Shown: positions 1-8,031, counted from the first letter of the stretch. The stretch is DNA of 53,623 nucleotides from Streptomyces parvus (GCF_014648875.1 NZ_BMRY01000019.1:1-53623), one strand, 5' to 3'. Notes: generated by a model not told the origin, from the sequence alone. A program made the numbers and translations.

Positions 1-93
1 GCCTGGCACGCACGCTCGCTGCGTTACCGAAATGCCCTGGTAGCTCCGCTACAAGACCATTCCGGCGCCTTGCGATCGCACGCACCAGACGCC
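1..93. repeat. Long imperfect palindrome, possible dispersed intergenic element
   Basis: Bases 1-44 read almost as the reverse complement of bases 48-91. The centre is GTAGC-tcc-GCTAC (40-52), flanked by AATG (31-34) and CATT (58-61), and the outer arms share CTGG and GTGCG-like blocks. No coding frame here looks real. Its sequence resembles short palindromic elements I associate with Streptomyces intergenic regions, but that is recollection and was not searched. It sits beyond the 3' end of the PucR-type gene, followed by a small hairpin CGCCC-ttc-GGGCG (101-113) that could end that gene's transcript. Confidence 0.45.
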
Positions 94-137
94 GCGCGGC
101 CGCCCTTCGGGCGACGACGGCAGTTTGACGACAGGAC

Positions 138-1301
138 CTAGAGCCGCGCCCGCTTCACCGCCATGTGCAGCAGCAGCCGGTCCTCCCCGTCGTTCAGGTC
201 GAGGCCGGTGATCTGCTGGATCCGGGAGAGCCGGTAGTACAGCGTCTGGCGGTGGATGCCCAGGGCGGCGGCCGTCCGGCTCGCCTGGCCCGCGCAGTCC
301 AGGAACACCTCCGTCGTGTGTGCCAGCTCCCGGTGCAACGGGGTCAGCAGGGAGGCGATGGCCGGGTCCCCGGGGTCCGTGCCGGTGCCCGGGAGCGCCG
401 TCAGCAGGCGGTACGGGCCGATCGACGACCACCGGGCGACCGGGCCGAGACGGGGTTCGGCCCGGGCCGCGCGGGCCGCCGCCGTCGCCTCGCGCCAGGA
501 GACCGGCAATGTGTCCAGGCCCCGGCGCGGCGTGGCGATCCCCCCGGTGACGGCCGGGTCCGCGCCGGTGCGCAGCCGGTCCGCGGCGCTCAGGGCCGGG
601 TCCAGGCGGTCCGGCGAGCGCAGCCGGACGAGCGCGGCCAGCGACAGGGGCCCGGCTCCCCCCGGCGCGGGGACCGTCGCCAGCGCGGCCGCCGACGCCA
701 CGCCCCGTACCGACGGGGTGTCGTCGGCCCACGGCGTCACGCACACCACCGTGTGCAGCCCCTCCGCGTCCCGGCCCAGGGCCTCGCCCAGCGCGGCGAC
801 GGCGGTGTCGTGCTGCCGGCCGGGGCCCGCCGTGAGCACCGCGCCGAACTCCCGCGAGAGGTCCGCGCCCGCCCGCGCCTCGTCGAAGAGCAGCGCCCCG
901 ATCCGGGCGGCCACCTCCATGGCGGCGGCCAGCTGCTCCTCGGTCGGGCCCGGGTCCGCGTCGAGCAGCCAGACGTAACCGAGGACGACACCCCGATGGC
1001 GTACCGGAAGGCAGATGCGATCCCGGAACACCCCGGCCTCGGGTGCGGCGGGGATGCGGACGGGCCCGGTGGCCCGGGTGATGCCGAACCCCTCGAACCA
1101 GGCGCGGACGGCGGGCGTGGAGCGGCGGGTCAGGATCGAGCGGGTGCGGACCGGGTCCATGGCCGTGTCGTCGTCGCTGTCGTGGGCTCCGAAGGCGACC
1201 AGGCCGAAGTCGCGGTTCTCCAGGGTGGCCGGGGCGTCGAGGAGGGAGGAGATCTCGTCGACCAGTTCCTGGTAATCGCCTGTCACCCGGCCATTCTGCA
1301 C
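138..1301 (-). CDS. PucR-family transcriptional regulator of proline catabolism
   Basis: A 387-residue cytoplasmic protein. The last ~60 residues form a PucR/CdaR-type helix-turn-helix: TAAALGIHRQTLYYRLSRI (19 residues), then a LDLNDGEDRLLLHMA tail. The N-terminal part looks like a GAF-type sensor, as is usual for this family. The gene is divergent from proline dehydrogenase across 176 bp, an arrangement in which PucR-family proteins generally act as proline-responsive activators; that role is inferred. The start is GTG at 1299-1301, with GAGGAAGG about 9 bases upstream; an in-frame GTG 15 bases further in is an alternative. No operator was identified with confidence in the shared promoter region. 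Confidence 0.85.
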   Translation of the reverse strand: MQNGRVTGDYQELVDEISSLLDAPATLENRDFGLVAFGAHDSDDDTAMDPVRTRSILTRRSTPAVRAWFEGFGITRATGPVRIPAAPEAGVFRDRICLPVRHRGVVLGYVWLLDADPGPTEEQLAAAMEVAARIGALLFDEARAGADLSREFGAVLTAGPGRQHDTAVAALGEALGRDAEGLHTVVCVTPWADDTPSVRGVASAAALATVPAPGGAGPLSLAALVRLRSPDRLDPALSAADRLRTGADPAVTGGIATPRRGLDTLPVSWREATAAARAARAEPRLGPVARWSSIGPYRLLTALPGTGTDPGDPAIASLLTPLHRELAHTTEVFLDCAGQASRTAAALGIHRQTLYYRLSRIQQITGLDLNDGEDRLLLHMAVKRARL

Positions 1302-1477
1302 CCCTTCGCGGCCTTCCTCATACAGATGTCTGAGATGGCGGCCGCGGATGCGTGACAGGTGTCGATGGCACAGCCCGCACGGGGTACCTAGATTTCACAG
1401 TGGTTATCCGTGCCGTACCGGTTCGTTCATGTTCGTACCGTTACGGCCCCTCGTCCGTACATTCGTGGAGGTGCCCC

Positions 1478-2404
1478 GTGCTGGGTCCCGTGATTCTCGC
1501 CGCATCGCGCAGCGACAAGATGCGCCGGTTCATCTCGGCCGCGCCCGGCACCAAGCAGGTCGTCGACCGCTTCATCGCCGGCGAGACCGTCGACCAGGTC
1601 GTCCCGATCGTCGAGGACGCCGCGGACAAGGGCCTGGAAGTCACGCTCGACGTCGTCGGCGAGGACATCACCACCCCCGCGCAGGCCGAGGCCGCCCGCG
1701 ACGCCTACCTGGAGCTCATCGAGCGCCTGAAGGTCCTGGACCTGGGCCCGCGCGCCGAGATGTCCGTCAAGCTGTCGATGTTCGGCCAGGCGCTGGAGAA
1801 CGGCCACGAGCTGGCCCTCGCCAACGTCCGCCCGGTCGTCGAGGCGGCCGCCGCCATCGGCACCACGGTCACCCTGGACGCCGAGGACCACACCACCCTC
1901 GACTCGATGTTCGCCATCCACGAGGAGCTGCGGAAGGACTTCCCGCAGACCGGCTGTGTCATCCAGTCCTACCTCTTCCGCACCGAGGACGACGCCCGCC
2001 GCCTGGCCGAGGCCGGCAGCCGCGTGCGCATCGTGAAGGGCGCCTACAAGGAGCCCGCCTCCGTCGCGTACCAGGACAAGGCCGAGATCGACAAGGCGTA
2101 CGTCCGCATCACCCGGATCCTGATGGAGGGCGAGGGCTACCCGATGATCGGGTCGCACGATCCCCGTCTCATCGCCATCGCCCAGGAGCTGGGCCGCCAG
2201 GCCGGGCGCAAACTGGACGAGTACGAGTTCCAGATGCTGTACGGCATCCGCAGCGACGAGCACGTCCGGCTCGCGGCCGAGGGCCACCGGATGCGCGTCT
2301 ACACGGCGTACGGCACCGACTGGTACGGATACTTCATGCGCCGCCTCGCGGAGAAGCCGGCCAACCTGCTGTTCTTCGGCCGCTCGATCCTCACCAAGGG
2401 CTGA
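1478..2404 (+). CDS. Proline dehydrogenase (monofunctional, FAD-dependent)
   Basis: A 308-residue enzyme that oxidises L-proline to 1-pyrroline-5-carboxylate and passes electrons to the respiratory chain through FAD. The length fits the single-domain PRODH of Gram-positive bacteria (called PruB in mycobacteria) rather than fused PutA. The TIM-barrel motifs VSVKLSMFG, VTLDAEDHTT, VRIVKGAYKEP and IGSHDPRLIAI, and the C-terminal YGTDWYGYFMRRLAEKPAN, are characteristic. The open frame extends upstream to 1352, but GTG at 1478 follows GGAGG (1466-1470) at good spacing and gives the family-typical N-terminus MLGPVILAASRSD. It lies 53 bp before pruA and is surely co-transcribed with it. Confidence 0.93.
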   Translation: MLGPVILAASRSDKMRRFISAAPGTKQVVDRFIAGETVDQVVPIVEDAADKGLEVTLDVVGEDITTPAQAEAARDAYLELIERLKVLDLGPRAEMSVKLSMFGQALENGHELALANVRPVVEAAAAIGTTVTLDAEDHTTLDSMFAIHEELRKDFPQTGCVIQSYLFRTEDDARRLAEAGSRVRIVKGAYKEPASVAYQDKAEIDKAYVRITRILMEGEGYPMIGSHDPRLIAIAQELGRQAGRKLDEYEFQMLYGIRSDEHVRLAAEGHRMRVYTAYGTDWYGYFMRRLAEKPANLLFFGRSILTKG

Positions 2405-2457
2405 GCGGCCCCCGGGCTGACCCACACCCCCGCCGACATCAAGGAGACAAGGCACTC

Positions 2458-4089
2458 ATGGACGCCGTCACCCAGGTCCCCGCGCCGGTCAACGAGCCGG
2501 TCCACTCCTACGCGCCCGGCTCCCCGGAGCGAGCCCGCCTGGAGGTGAAGCTCAAGGAGCTCGCCGACAACCCGATCGACCTGCCGATGACCATCGGCGG
2601 CGAGAAGCGGATGGGCGGCGGCGAGCGGGTCAACGTCGTACAGCCGCACAACCACAAGGCCGTCATCGGCACCTTCGCCGGGGCCACCGAGCAGGACGCC
2701 CAGGACGCCATCGACGCGGCCCTCGCCGCCGCTCCGGCCTGGCGCGCGATGTCCTTCGACGACCGCGCCGCGATCATCCTGCGCGCCGCCGAGCTGCTCT
2801 CGGGCCCCTGGCGCGAGACGCTGGCCGCCTCCACGATGCTCGGCCAGTCCAAGACCGCCCAGCAGGCCGAGATCGACACCCCCTGCGAGCTCATCGACTT
2901 CTGGCGTTTCAACGTGCACTACGCGCGCCAGATCCTCGCCGAGCAGCCCCCGGCCAACTCGCCGGGCGTGTGGAACCGCATGGACCACCGCCCGCTGGAG
3001 GGCTTCGTCTACGCGATCACGCCGTTCAACTTCACGGCCATCGCGGGCAACCTCCCCACCGCCCCCGCCCTCATGGGCAACGTCGTGGTGTGGAAGCCGT
3101 CCCCGACGCAGACCCACGCCGCCGTGCTGCTGATGCAGCTCCTGGAGGAGGCCGGGCTGCCCAAGGGCGTCATCAACCTGGTCACCGGTGACGGCATCGC
3201 CGTCTCCGAGGTGGCGCTGAACCACCGCGACCTGGCCGGTATCCACTTCACCGGCTCGACCCCCACCTTCCAGCACCTGTGGAAGACGGTCGGCAACAAC
3301 ATCGCCAACTACCGCACCTACCCCCGGCTCGTCGGCGAGACCGGCGGCAAGGACTTCGTCGTCGCGCACCCCAGCGCCGACCGCGCCATCCTGAAGACCG
3401 CGCTGACCCGTGGTTCGTTCGAGTTCCAGGGCCAGAAGTGCTCCGCGTCCTCGCGGGCGTACGTCCCGGCCTCCATCTGGAACTCCGGCTTCAAGGAGGA
3501 GTTCGCGGCCGAGGTCGACGGCATCACGATGGGTGACGTCACCGACCTGAGCAACTTCATCGGGGCCGTCATCGACGACCGCTCGTTCGCCAAGAACAAG
3601 GCCGCGATCGACCGCGCCAAGTCCGACCCGACCTGCACGGTCATCGCGGGCGGCACCTACGACGACTCGGTGGGCTACTTCGTCCGCCCGACCGTCATCG
3701 TGTGCACCGACCCCGAGAACGAGGTCTTCACGACCGAGTACTTCGGCCCGATCCTCGCGATCCACGTCTACGAGGACGAGAACTACGACGCCATGCTCGC
3801 GCAGATGGAGTCGGTCTCCGACTACGCGCTGACCGGCTCGGTCATCGCGGGCGACCGCGCGGCCGCCGCGTACACGATGGACAAGCTCCGCTACGCCGCG
3901 GGCAACTTCTACATCAACGACAAGTCGACCGGCGCCGTCGTCGGCCAGCAGCCCTTCGGCGGCGGCCGTGCCTCCGGCACCAACGACAAGGCGGGCGCCC
4001 CGCAGAACCTCCAGCGCTGGACCCTGACCCGGGCCATCAAGGAGACGCTGGTCCCGCCGACCGACTACACCTACCCCCACCAGGGCTGA
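2458..4089 (+). CDS. pruA: 1-pyrroline-5-carboxylate dehydrogenase
   Basis: A 543-residue aldehyde dehydrogenase that oxidises the P5C/glutamate semialdehyde made by the preceding enzyme to glutamate with NAD+. Family features are clear: the NAD-binding stretch VVWKPSPTQTHAA, the FTGST motif, the general base Glu294 in GETGGKD and the catalytic Cys328 in GQKCSASSR. The C-terminal QQPFGGGRASGTNDKAG is typical of P5C dehydrogenases. ATG 2458 is chosen because AAGGAGA (2441-2447) precedes it; the frame is open much further upstream, but only as a shadow of proline dehydrogenase. The two genes form a complete proline-to-glutamate pathway, and tandem hairpins follow the stop. Confidence 0.96.
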   Translation: MDAVTQVPAPVNEPVHSYAPGSPERARLEVKLKELADNPIDLPMTIGGEKRMGGGERVNVVQPHNHKAVIGTFAGATEQDAQDAIDAALAAAPAWRAMSFDDRAAIILRAAELLSGPWRETLAASTMLGQSKTAQQAEIDTPCELIDFWRFNVHYARQILAEQPPANSPGVWNRMDHRPLEGFVYAITPFNFTAIAGNLPTAPALMGNVVVWKPSPTQTHAAVLLMQLLEEAGLPKGVINLVTGDGIAVSEVALNHRDLAGIHFTGSTPTFQHLWKTVGNNIANYRTYPRLVGETGGKDFVVAHPSADRAILKTALTRGSFEFQGQKCSASSRAYVPASIWNSGFKEEFAAEVDGITMGDVTDLSNFIGAVIDDRSFAKNKAAIDRAKSDPTCTVIAGGTYDDSVGYFVRPTVIVCTDPENEVFTTEYFGPILAIHVYEDENYDAMLAQMESVSDYALTGSVIAGDRAAAAYTMDKLRYAAGNFYINDKSTGAVVGQQPFGGGRASGTNDKAGAPQNLQRWTLTRAIKETLVPPTDYTYPHQG

Positions 4090-4116
4090 CGCCCTCCCGG
4101 GGCGCCGCAGCACGAC

Positions 4117-4195
4117 GCCCCGGACCGGGGCCTCCGGCACGGAGGCCCCCCTGAGCACCGCCCCCCGACCGGCCCCCCTGCCGGCCGGGGGGCGG
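4117..4195 (+). terminator. Tandem hairpin terminator after pruA
   Basis: Three hairpins in series follow pruA: GCCCCGG/CCGGGGC (4117-4131), GCCTCCG/CGGAGGC (4130-4146), and a 15-bp stem with one mismatch beginning CCGCCCCCC and ending GGGGGGCGG (4158-4195), followed by TTT. There is no long U-tract, as is usual in high-GC actinobacteria. Confidence 0.75.
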
Positions 4196-4336
4196 TTTCC
4201 ATGTGCGGGGGCATGCGGGCTCGCTCGTGCGGAGGCCCAACGGCCCCCGGGTCACGCGGTCTTGTGGTTTAGGTAATGAGCATGTCAAATTCCTTCTCGG
4301 TACGTCCCCACACGTCACCCGAGAAGGAGTTCCCCC

Positions 4337-5404
4337 ATGAGACGCAACTCCCGCGCGCGCCTCGGCGTTTCCCTGCTGCTCGTCGCCGGCGCCCTCGGCC
4401 TCGGAGCCGCCCCCTCCACTGCCGCGGACGCCCCCGCCGCCGCCCCCTCGGCGATCCCCGCCCCGTCCGCGTACGCCCTCGACGCCAAGGTCGACCGCGC
4501 GCTCGGCGCCGCCACCGCAGGAACCTACCTCGACGCGAAGACCGGAAAGCTGGTCGTCACCGTCACCACCGACCGGGCCGAGGAGCAGGCCCGCGCCACC
4601 GGCGCCACCGTCCGCCGGGTGGCCCGCAGCGCCGCCCAGCTCGACGCCGCCATGGAGACCCTGGAGGCCGAGGCGAAGATCACCGGCACCTCCTGGGGCA
4701 TCGACCCGCGCACCAACAAGGTCGCCGTCGAGGCCGACTCCTCCGTCTCCGCCCGGGACATGGCCCGCCTCGAAGCCGTCGCCGAACGGCTCGGCGGTGC
4801 GGTCGACATCCAGCGCGTCCCCGGTGAGTTCCGCCGCGAGGTGCTGGGCGGCGGCGCGATCTACGGCGGCGGCAGCCGCTGCTCGGCCGCCTTCAACGTC
4901 ACCAAGGGCGGGGCCCGTTACTTCGTGACCGCCGGGCACTGCACCAACATCTCCGCCAACTGGTCGGCCAGCTCCGGCGGTTCGGTCATCGGGGTCCGGG
5001 AGGGCAGCAGCTTCCCGACCAACGACTACGGCATCGTCCGCTACACCGACGGCTCCTCGCCCGCCGGAACCGTCGACCTCTACAACGGCTCCACCCGCGA
5101 CATCACCTCCGCGGCCAACGCCGTCGTGGGCCAGGCGATCCAGAAGAGCGGCTCCACGACCAAGGTGACCTCCGGCACGGTCACCGCCGTCAACGTCACC
5201 GTCAACTACAGCGACGGGCCTGTCTACAACATGGTCCGCACCACCGCCTGCTCGGCCGGCGGAGACAGCGGCGGCGCCCACTTCGCCGGATCCGTCGCCC
5301 TCGGCATCCACTCCGGCAGCTCCGGCTGCTCGGGCACCGCGGGCTCGGCCATCCACCAGCCGGTCACCGAGGCGCTCTCCGCGTACGGCGTGACGGTGTA
5401 CTGA
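4337..5404 (+). CDS. Secreted streptogrisin-type serine protease (S1E, alpha-lytic-like)
   Basis: A 355-residue pre-pro-protease. Residues 1-30 are a Sec signal peptide ending near the AxA-type site PSTAADA. Residues ~45-168 are an alpha-lytic-type pro-region that in this family folds the enzyme and is removed autocatalytically. The mature domain starts near residue 170 (GGGAIYGGG). The catalytic triad is His201 (TAGHC), Asp230 (TNDYGIV) and Ser311 (GGDSGG), with cysteine pairs 182/202 and 305/331 placed for disulfides. A mature domain of ~185 residues and a long pro-region suggest a streptogrisin B/D-like chymotrypsin-type specificity, which is inference. AAGGAG precedes ATG 4337. The gene has its own terminator and is probably monocistronic. 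Confidence 0.93.
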   Translation: MRRNSRARLGVSLLLVAGALGLGAAPSTAADAPAAAPSAIPAPSAYALDAKVDRALGAATAGTYLDAKTGKLVVTVTTDRAEEQARATGATVRRVARSAAQLDAAMETLEAEAKITGTSWGIDPRTNKVAVEADSSVSARDMARLEAVAERLGGAVDIQRVPGEFRREVLGGGAIYGGGSRCSAAFNVTKGGARYFVTAGHCTNISANWSASSGGSVIGVREGSSFPTNDYGIVRYTDGSSPAGTVDLYNGSTRDITSAANAVVGQAIQKSGSTTKVTSGTVTAVNVTVNYSDGPVYNMVRTTACSAGGDSGGAHFAGSVALGIHSGSSGCSGTAGSAIHQPVTEALSAYGVTVY

Positions 5405-5502
5405 GCCACCGGCGCTCCCGTACGACGGTGAAGACCGGCCGAGCCACGCCCCGTACGGCGTGACGGCCGGCCGAGCCGCCGGCGCTCCCGTACCGCAGTG
5501 AA
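5383..5502. repeat. Direct duplication of ~50 bp across the protease stop codon
   Basis: Bases 5383-5432 (the last protease codons, stop and flank) recur with few changes at 5453-5502. Both copies contain GTACGGCGTGACGG, then GAGCC and GGCGCTCCCGTAC, and end in a GTGAA block, offset by 70 bases. This looks like a local tandem duplication of the gene's 3' end; the second copy is non-coding. Confidence 0.8.
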
Positions 5503-5508
5503 CCGATA

Positions 5509-5545
5509 CCCGCCCGGACCGCCGTGCCCCCGGTCCGGGCGGGTT
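5509..5545 (+). terminator. Terminator after the protease gene
   Basis: A perfect 13-bp stem, CCCGCCCGGACCG (5509-5521) paired with CGGTCCGGGCGGG (5531-5543), has a 9-base loop and is followed by TTA. It sits about 45 bases before the next start codon and separates the two genes. Confidence 0.8.
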
Positions 5546-5588
5546 ATCCATGTGCGCCCGCCGCAGCCCGGGCGCGAGGATGGGCCCC

Positions 5589-6137
5589 ATGACCGAGCCC
5601 GCCGTGCGTACCGCCCCCACCTTCGAGCTGACCGCCGCCGAGCGTGCGGAGATCCGCGAACTGCTCGACACCGCCTTCGAGGGCGACTTCGCCGACGAGG
5701 ACTGGGAGCACGCCCTCGGTGGCGTACACGCCCTGATCCGGGACGCGGACGGCCTCCTGATCGCCCACGGCTCCGTCGTCCAGCGCCGGGTCCTGCACGC
5801 GGACCGCTCCTACCGCGCCGGTTACGTCGAAGGCGTCGCCGTCCACGCCGACCACCGGCGGGGCGGCCTCGGCCACCGGATCATGGCCGCCCTGGAGCAC
5901 GTCATCGACGCGGCCCACGACTTCGGGGCCCTCTCCGCCTCCGACGCGGGCGCGGCCCTGTACGCCGCGCGCGGCTGGCAGGTCTGGCCGGGCCGGCTCA
6001 CCGCCCTCGGCCCGGACGGCCCGCTCCCGCTCCCGGAGGAGGAGGGCAGCACCTACGTCCGCCCGGCCGCCGGACACCCGCTGCCCGAGCCCGCCCACGC
6101 GCTGGCCTTCGACTGGCGGAACGGCGACCTCCTCTGA
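5589..6137 (+). CDS. AAC(2')-I-like aminoglycoside 2'-N-acetyltransferase (GNAT)
   Basis: A 182-residue GNAT protein. It matches, from memory, the mycobacterial AAC(2')-I enzymes along its length: DWEHALGGVHALI near residue 40, GYVEGVAVHADHRRGGLG (the acetyl-CoA binding P-loop region) near residue 80, FGALSASDAGAALYAARGW, and a C-terminal DWRNGD. The length is close to the 181 residues of AAC(2')-Ic. Such enzymes acetylate the 2'-amino group of gentamicin/tobramycin-type drugs, but chromosomal members may have another physiological substrate; resistance is not shown here. ATG 5589 is preferred, with GCGAGGA 8 bases upstream; ATG 5580 is in frame and would overlap that site. Confidence 0.85.
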   Translation: MTEPAVRTAPTFELTAAERAEIRELLDTAFEGDFADEDWEHALGGVHALIRDADGLLIAHGSVVQRRVLHADRSYRAGYVEGVAVHADHRRGGLGHRIMAALEHVIDAAHDFGALSASDAGAALYAARGWQVWPGRLTALGPDGPLPLPEEEGSTYVRPAAGHPLPEPAHALAFDWRNGDLL

Positions 6138-6227
6138 GCCGCCGGGCCGCTCGGAGCTGACGGGGCCGCTCGCGGACGGACTGCCTCCAGGGCTGTGACC
6201 TGCATCGATCCAATAAGCCGTCTCAGA

Positions 6228-6245
6228 TAGTAGGAAGTCCGACTA
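6228..6245. promoter_or_regulatory. Near-perfect palindrome, candidate operator upstream of the small ORF and leuB
   Basis: TAGTAGGAAGTCCGACTA reads as TAGTnGGA-nn-TCCnACTA, symmetric in 14 of 16 arm positions. It lies in the 339-bp gap 6138-6476, which otherwise holds a perfect 14-bp palindrome CGCTCGATCGAGCG (6299-6312) and no further gene that I can see. The shape suggests a dimeric regulator site (GntR-like by appearance); the regulator is unknown. Confidence 0.4.
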
Positions 6246-6476
6246 ACTGTGGAGACAGGACGGCCCGACTGTCCTAACTTGGTAGAAGCCGAACGCATCG
6301 CTCGATCGAGCGACCGGCGGATGGTGGCGCACGCCCGAAGCAGGTAACCCCTGCCGCGTACGCTCCCCGCCCCTTCCGGCACCTCGAAATCCGATCCCGT
6401 TCCCCACCACCGCGCGGCGCTGTGCTGCCCGCGCCGGTGCCACGCGATCTCAGGAATCTCAAGGAGTCGATCCATC

Positions 6477-6605
6477 ATGGCCGAGACCACTGTCCGCCGC
6501 GTCCGTCACACCTCCCGCCAGGCCGAGGCCGAGCGCCGCAACGCCGCCGCCGCTCTCCAGCGCGCCCTGGACCGCCGCGACAACGGCGGCGAGACCGGCC
6601 ACTGA
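6477..6605 (+). CDS. Small basic/charged 42-residue protein of unknown function
   Basis: This short frame starts at ATG 6477 behind a strong AAGGAG (6461-6466) and encodes 42 residues beginning MAETTVRRVRHTSRQ. It is rich in Arg, Ala and Glu (AEAERRNAAAALQRALDRR), which predicts a single amphipathic helix, and ends NGGETGH. Third positions are GC-rich, as in real genes. It has no signal peptide or cysteine and lies 127 bp before leuB. It resembles small conserved streptomycete proteins I have seen, but I cannot name a family. It could be a helical binding protein or a translated leader; it lacks runs of Leu codons, so a classical leucine attenuator peptide is unlikely. Confidence 0.65.
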   Translation: MAETTVRRVRHTSRQAEAERRNAAAALQRALDRRDNGGETGH

Positions 6606-6732
6606 GCCGGCGTCCCCGCAGCCGTATCCGCCCCTTCCGCCGCACCACCCACTCCACCCCGAACATCCTTGCGTCCGTCCATATGGTGGACGTCGGATGT
6701 CATGGGGTGGGACGCACCGTTAGGCTCCCGGC

Positions 6733-7776
6733 ATGTCTCGCAGCATCGATCTCGCAGTGATCCCCGGTGACGGAATCGGCCAGGAAGTCGTGGCCCAGGG
6801 CCTCAAGGTCCTCAACGCTGTCCTCCCGCAGGATGTGAAGCTGGAGACCAAGGAGTACGACCTCGGCGCCCAGCGCTGGCACCGCACCGGCGACACCCTC
6901 CCGGACGCGGAGCTGGAAGCCCTCAAGAACCACGACGCCATCCTCCTCGGCGCGATCGGCGACCCGTCCGTGCCGTCGGGCGTCCTGGAGCGCGGGCTGC
7001 TGCTGAAGCTGCGTTTCGCCTGCGACCACTTCATCAACCTGCGCCCCTCCAAGCTCTTCCCGAACACCGCGACCCCGCTCGCCGGCCGCCCCGACATCGA
7101 CTTCGTCGTCGTCCGCGAGGGCACCGAGGGCCCGTACACCGGCAACGGCGGCTCGCTGCGCACCGGCACCCCCGCCGAGGTCGCCACCGAGGTCAGCGTC
7201 AACACGGCCTACGGCGTCGAGCGCGTGGTCCGGGACGCCTTCGAGCGCGCGGCCGCCCGGCCCCGCAAGAAGCTGACGCTGGTCCACAAGAACAACGTCC
7301 TCGTCTACGCCGGCCACCTGTGGAAGAACACCTTCGACCGGGTCGCCGCCGAATACCCGCAGGTCAGCACCGACTACCTGCACGTCGACGCCGCGACGAT
7401 CTTCTTCGTCACCCAGCCGGAGCGCTTCGACGTCATCGTCACCGACAACCTCTTCGGCGACATCCTCACCGACCTGGCCGCCGCCGTCACCGGCGGAATC
7501 GGCCTGGCCGCCTCCGGCAACATCAACCCGACGGGCGCGTTCCCGTCGATGTTCGAGCCGGTCCACGGCTCCGCCCCCGACATCGCCGGGCAGGGCAAGG
7601 CCGACCCGACCGCCACGATCCTCTCCGTCGCCCTCCTGCTCCGTCACCTCGGCTACGACACCGAGGCCGCGCGCATCGAGGACGCCGTCTCCGCCGATCT
7701 CGCGGAGCGCGACGGGGTCACTGCGCGTACGACCGACGAGATCGGCGACGCCCTCGCGGTACGCGTAGCGAGCTGA
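6733..7776 (+). CDS. leuB: 3-isopropylmalate dehydrogenase
   Basis: A 347-residue cytoplasmic NAD+-dependent enzyme of leucine biosynthesis; it oxidatively decarboxylates (2R,3S)-3-isopropylmalate to 2-oxoisocaproate. Signature motifs are the N-terminal IAVIPGDGIGQEV-like loop (here DLAVIPGDGIGQEV), VREGTEGPYTGNGG, the Lys in LVHKNNVL, and the metal-binding DNLFGDILTDLAAA with GSAPDIAG after it. The length matches the actinobacterial form. The ribosome site before ATG 6733 is weak. The gene is followed by a terminator and then ilvE in the same direction. Confidence 0.96.
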   Translation: MSRSIDLAVIPGDGIGQEVVAQGLKVLNAVLPQDVKLETKEYDLGAQRWHRTGDTLPDAELEALKNHDAILLGAIGDPSVPSGVLERGLLLKLRFACDHFINLRPSKLFPNTATPLAGRPDIDFVVVREGTEGPYTGNGGSLRTGTPAEVATEVSVNTAYGVERVVRDAFERAAARPRKKLTLVHKNNVLVYAGHLWKNTFDRVAAEYPQVSTDYLHVDAATIFFVTQPERFDVIVTDNLFGDILTDLAAAVTGGIGLAASGNINPTGAFPSMFEPVHGSAPDIAGQGKADPTATILSVALLLRHLGYDTEAARIEDAVSADLAERDGVTARTTDEIGDALAVRVAS

Positions 7777-7793
7777 CCCGACGACTCCACTTC

Positions 7794-7828
7794 GAAGCCG
7801 CCGGGTCGCATCAGCGCCCGGCGGCTTC
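7794..7828 (+). terminator. Terminator after leuB
   Basis: A perfect 12-bp stem, GAAGCCGCCGGG (7794-7805) with CCCGGCGGCTTC (7817-7828), and an 11-base loop. It separates leuB from ilvE, which therefore probably has its own promoter. Confidence 0.85.
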
Positions 7829-7880
7829 TCCTGTGCGGCCCCCGGGTGCCACCATCGACCTCTGGACCGCATTCACACCA

Positions 7881-7910
7881 TTTCGTGCACGGCCCCCCGC
7901 AAGTGATAAT
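7881..7910 (+). promoter_or_regulatory. ilvE: Candidate ilvE promoter inside a large hairpin
   Basis: GATAAT (7905-7910, preceded by GT) is a good -10 hexamer and unusually AT-rich for this DNA. A poor -35 candidate TTTCGT lies 18 bases upstream. The -10 sits in the loop of an inverted repeat, CACGGCCCC on the left and GGGGCCGTG on the right, which could be a regulator site or an RNA hairpin in the 5' leader. Both functions are inferred. Confidence 0.35.
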
Positions 7911-8031
7911 CGAACGCGGGGCCGTGGCTCGCGGTGAAGCTCGGACGTCCTAGGACCTGACCGGAAAACGTCGGGCCGAGGTGGCGTGAGCGCGGTCCAT
8001 CACACACAAGACCGGTGAAGGACACGCACTC

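Noticed and set aside
1348..2457. Upstream extension of the P5C dehydrogenase frame
   Set aside because: The extension overlaps proline dehydrogenase in another frame and is Arg/Gly/Pro-rich; ATG 2458 has a good ribosome site.
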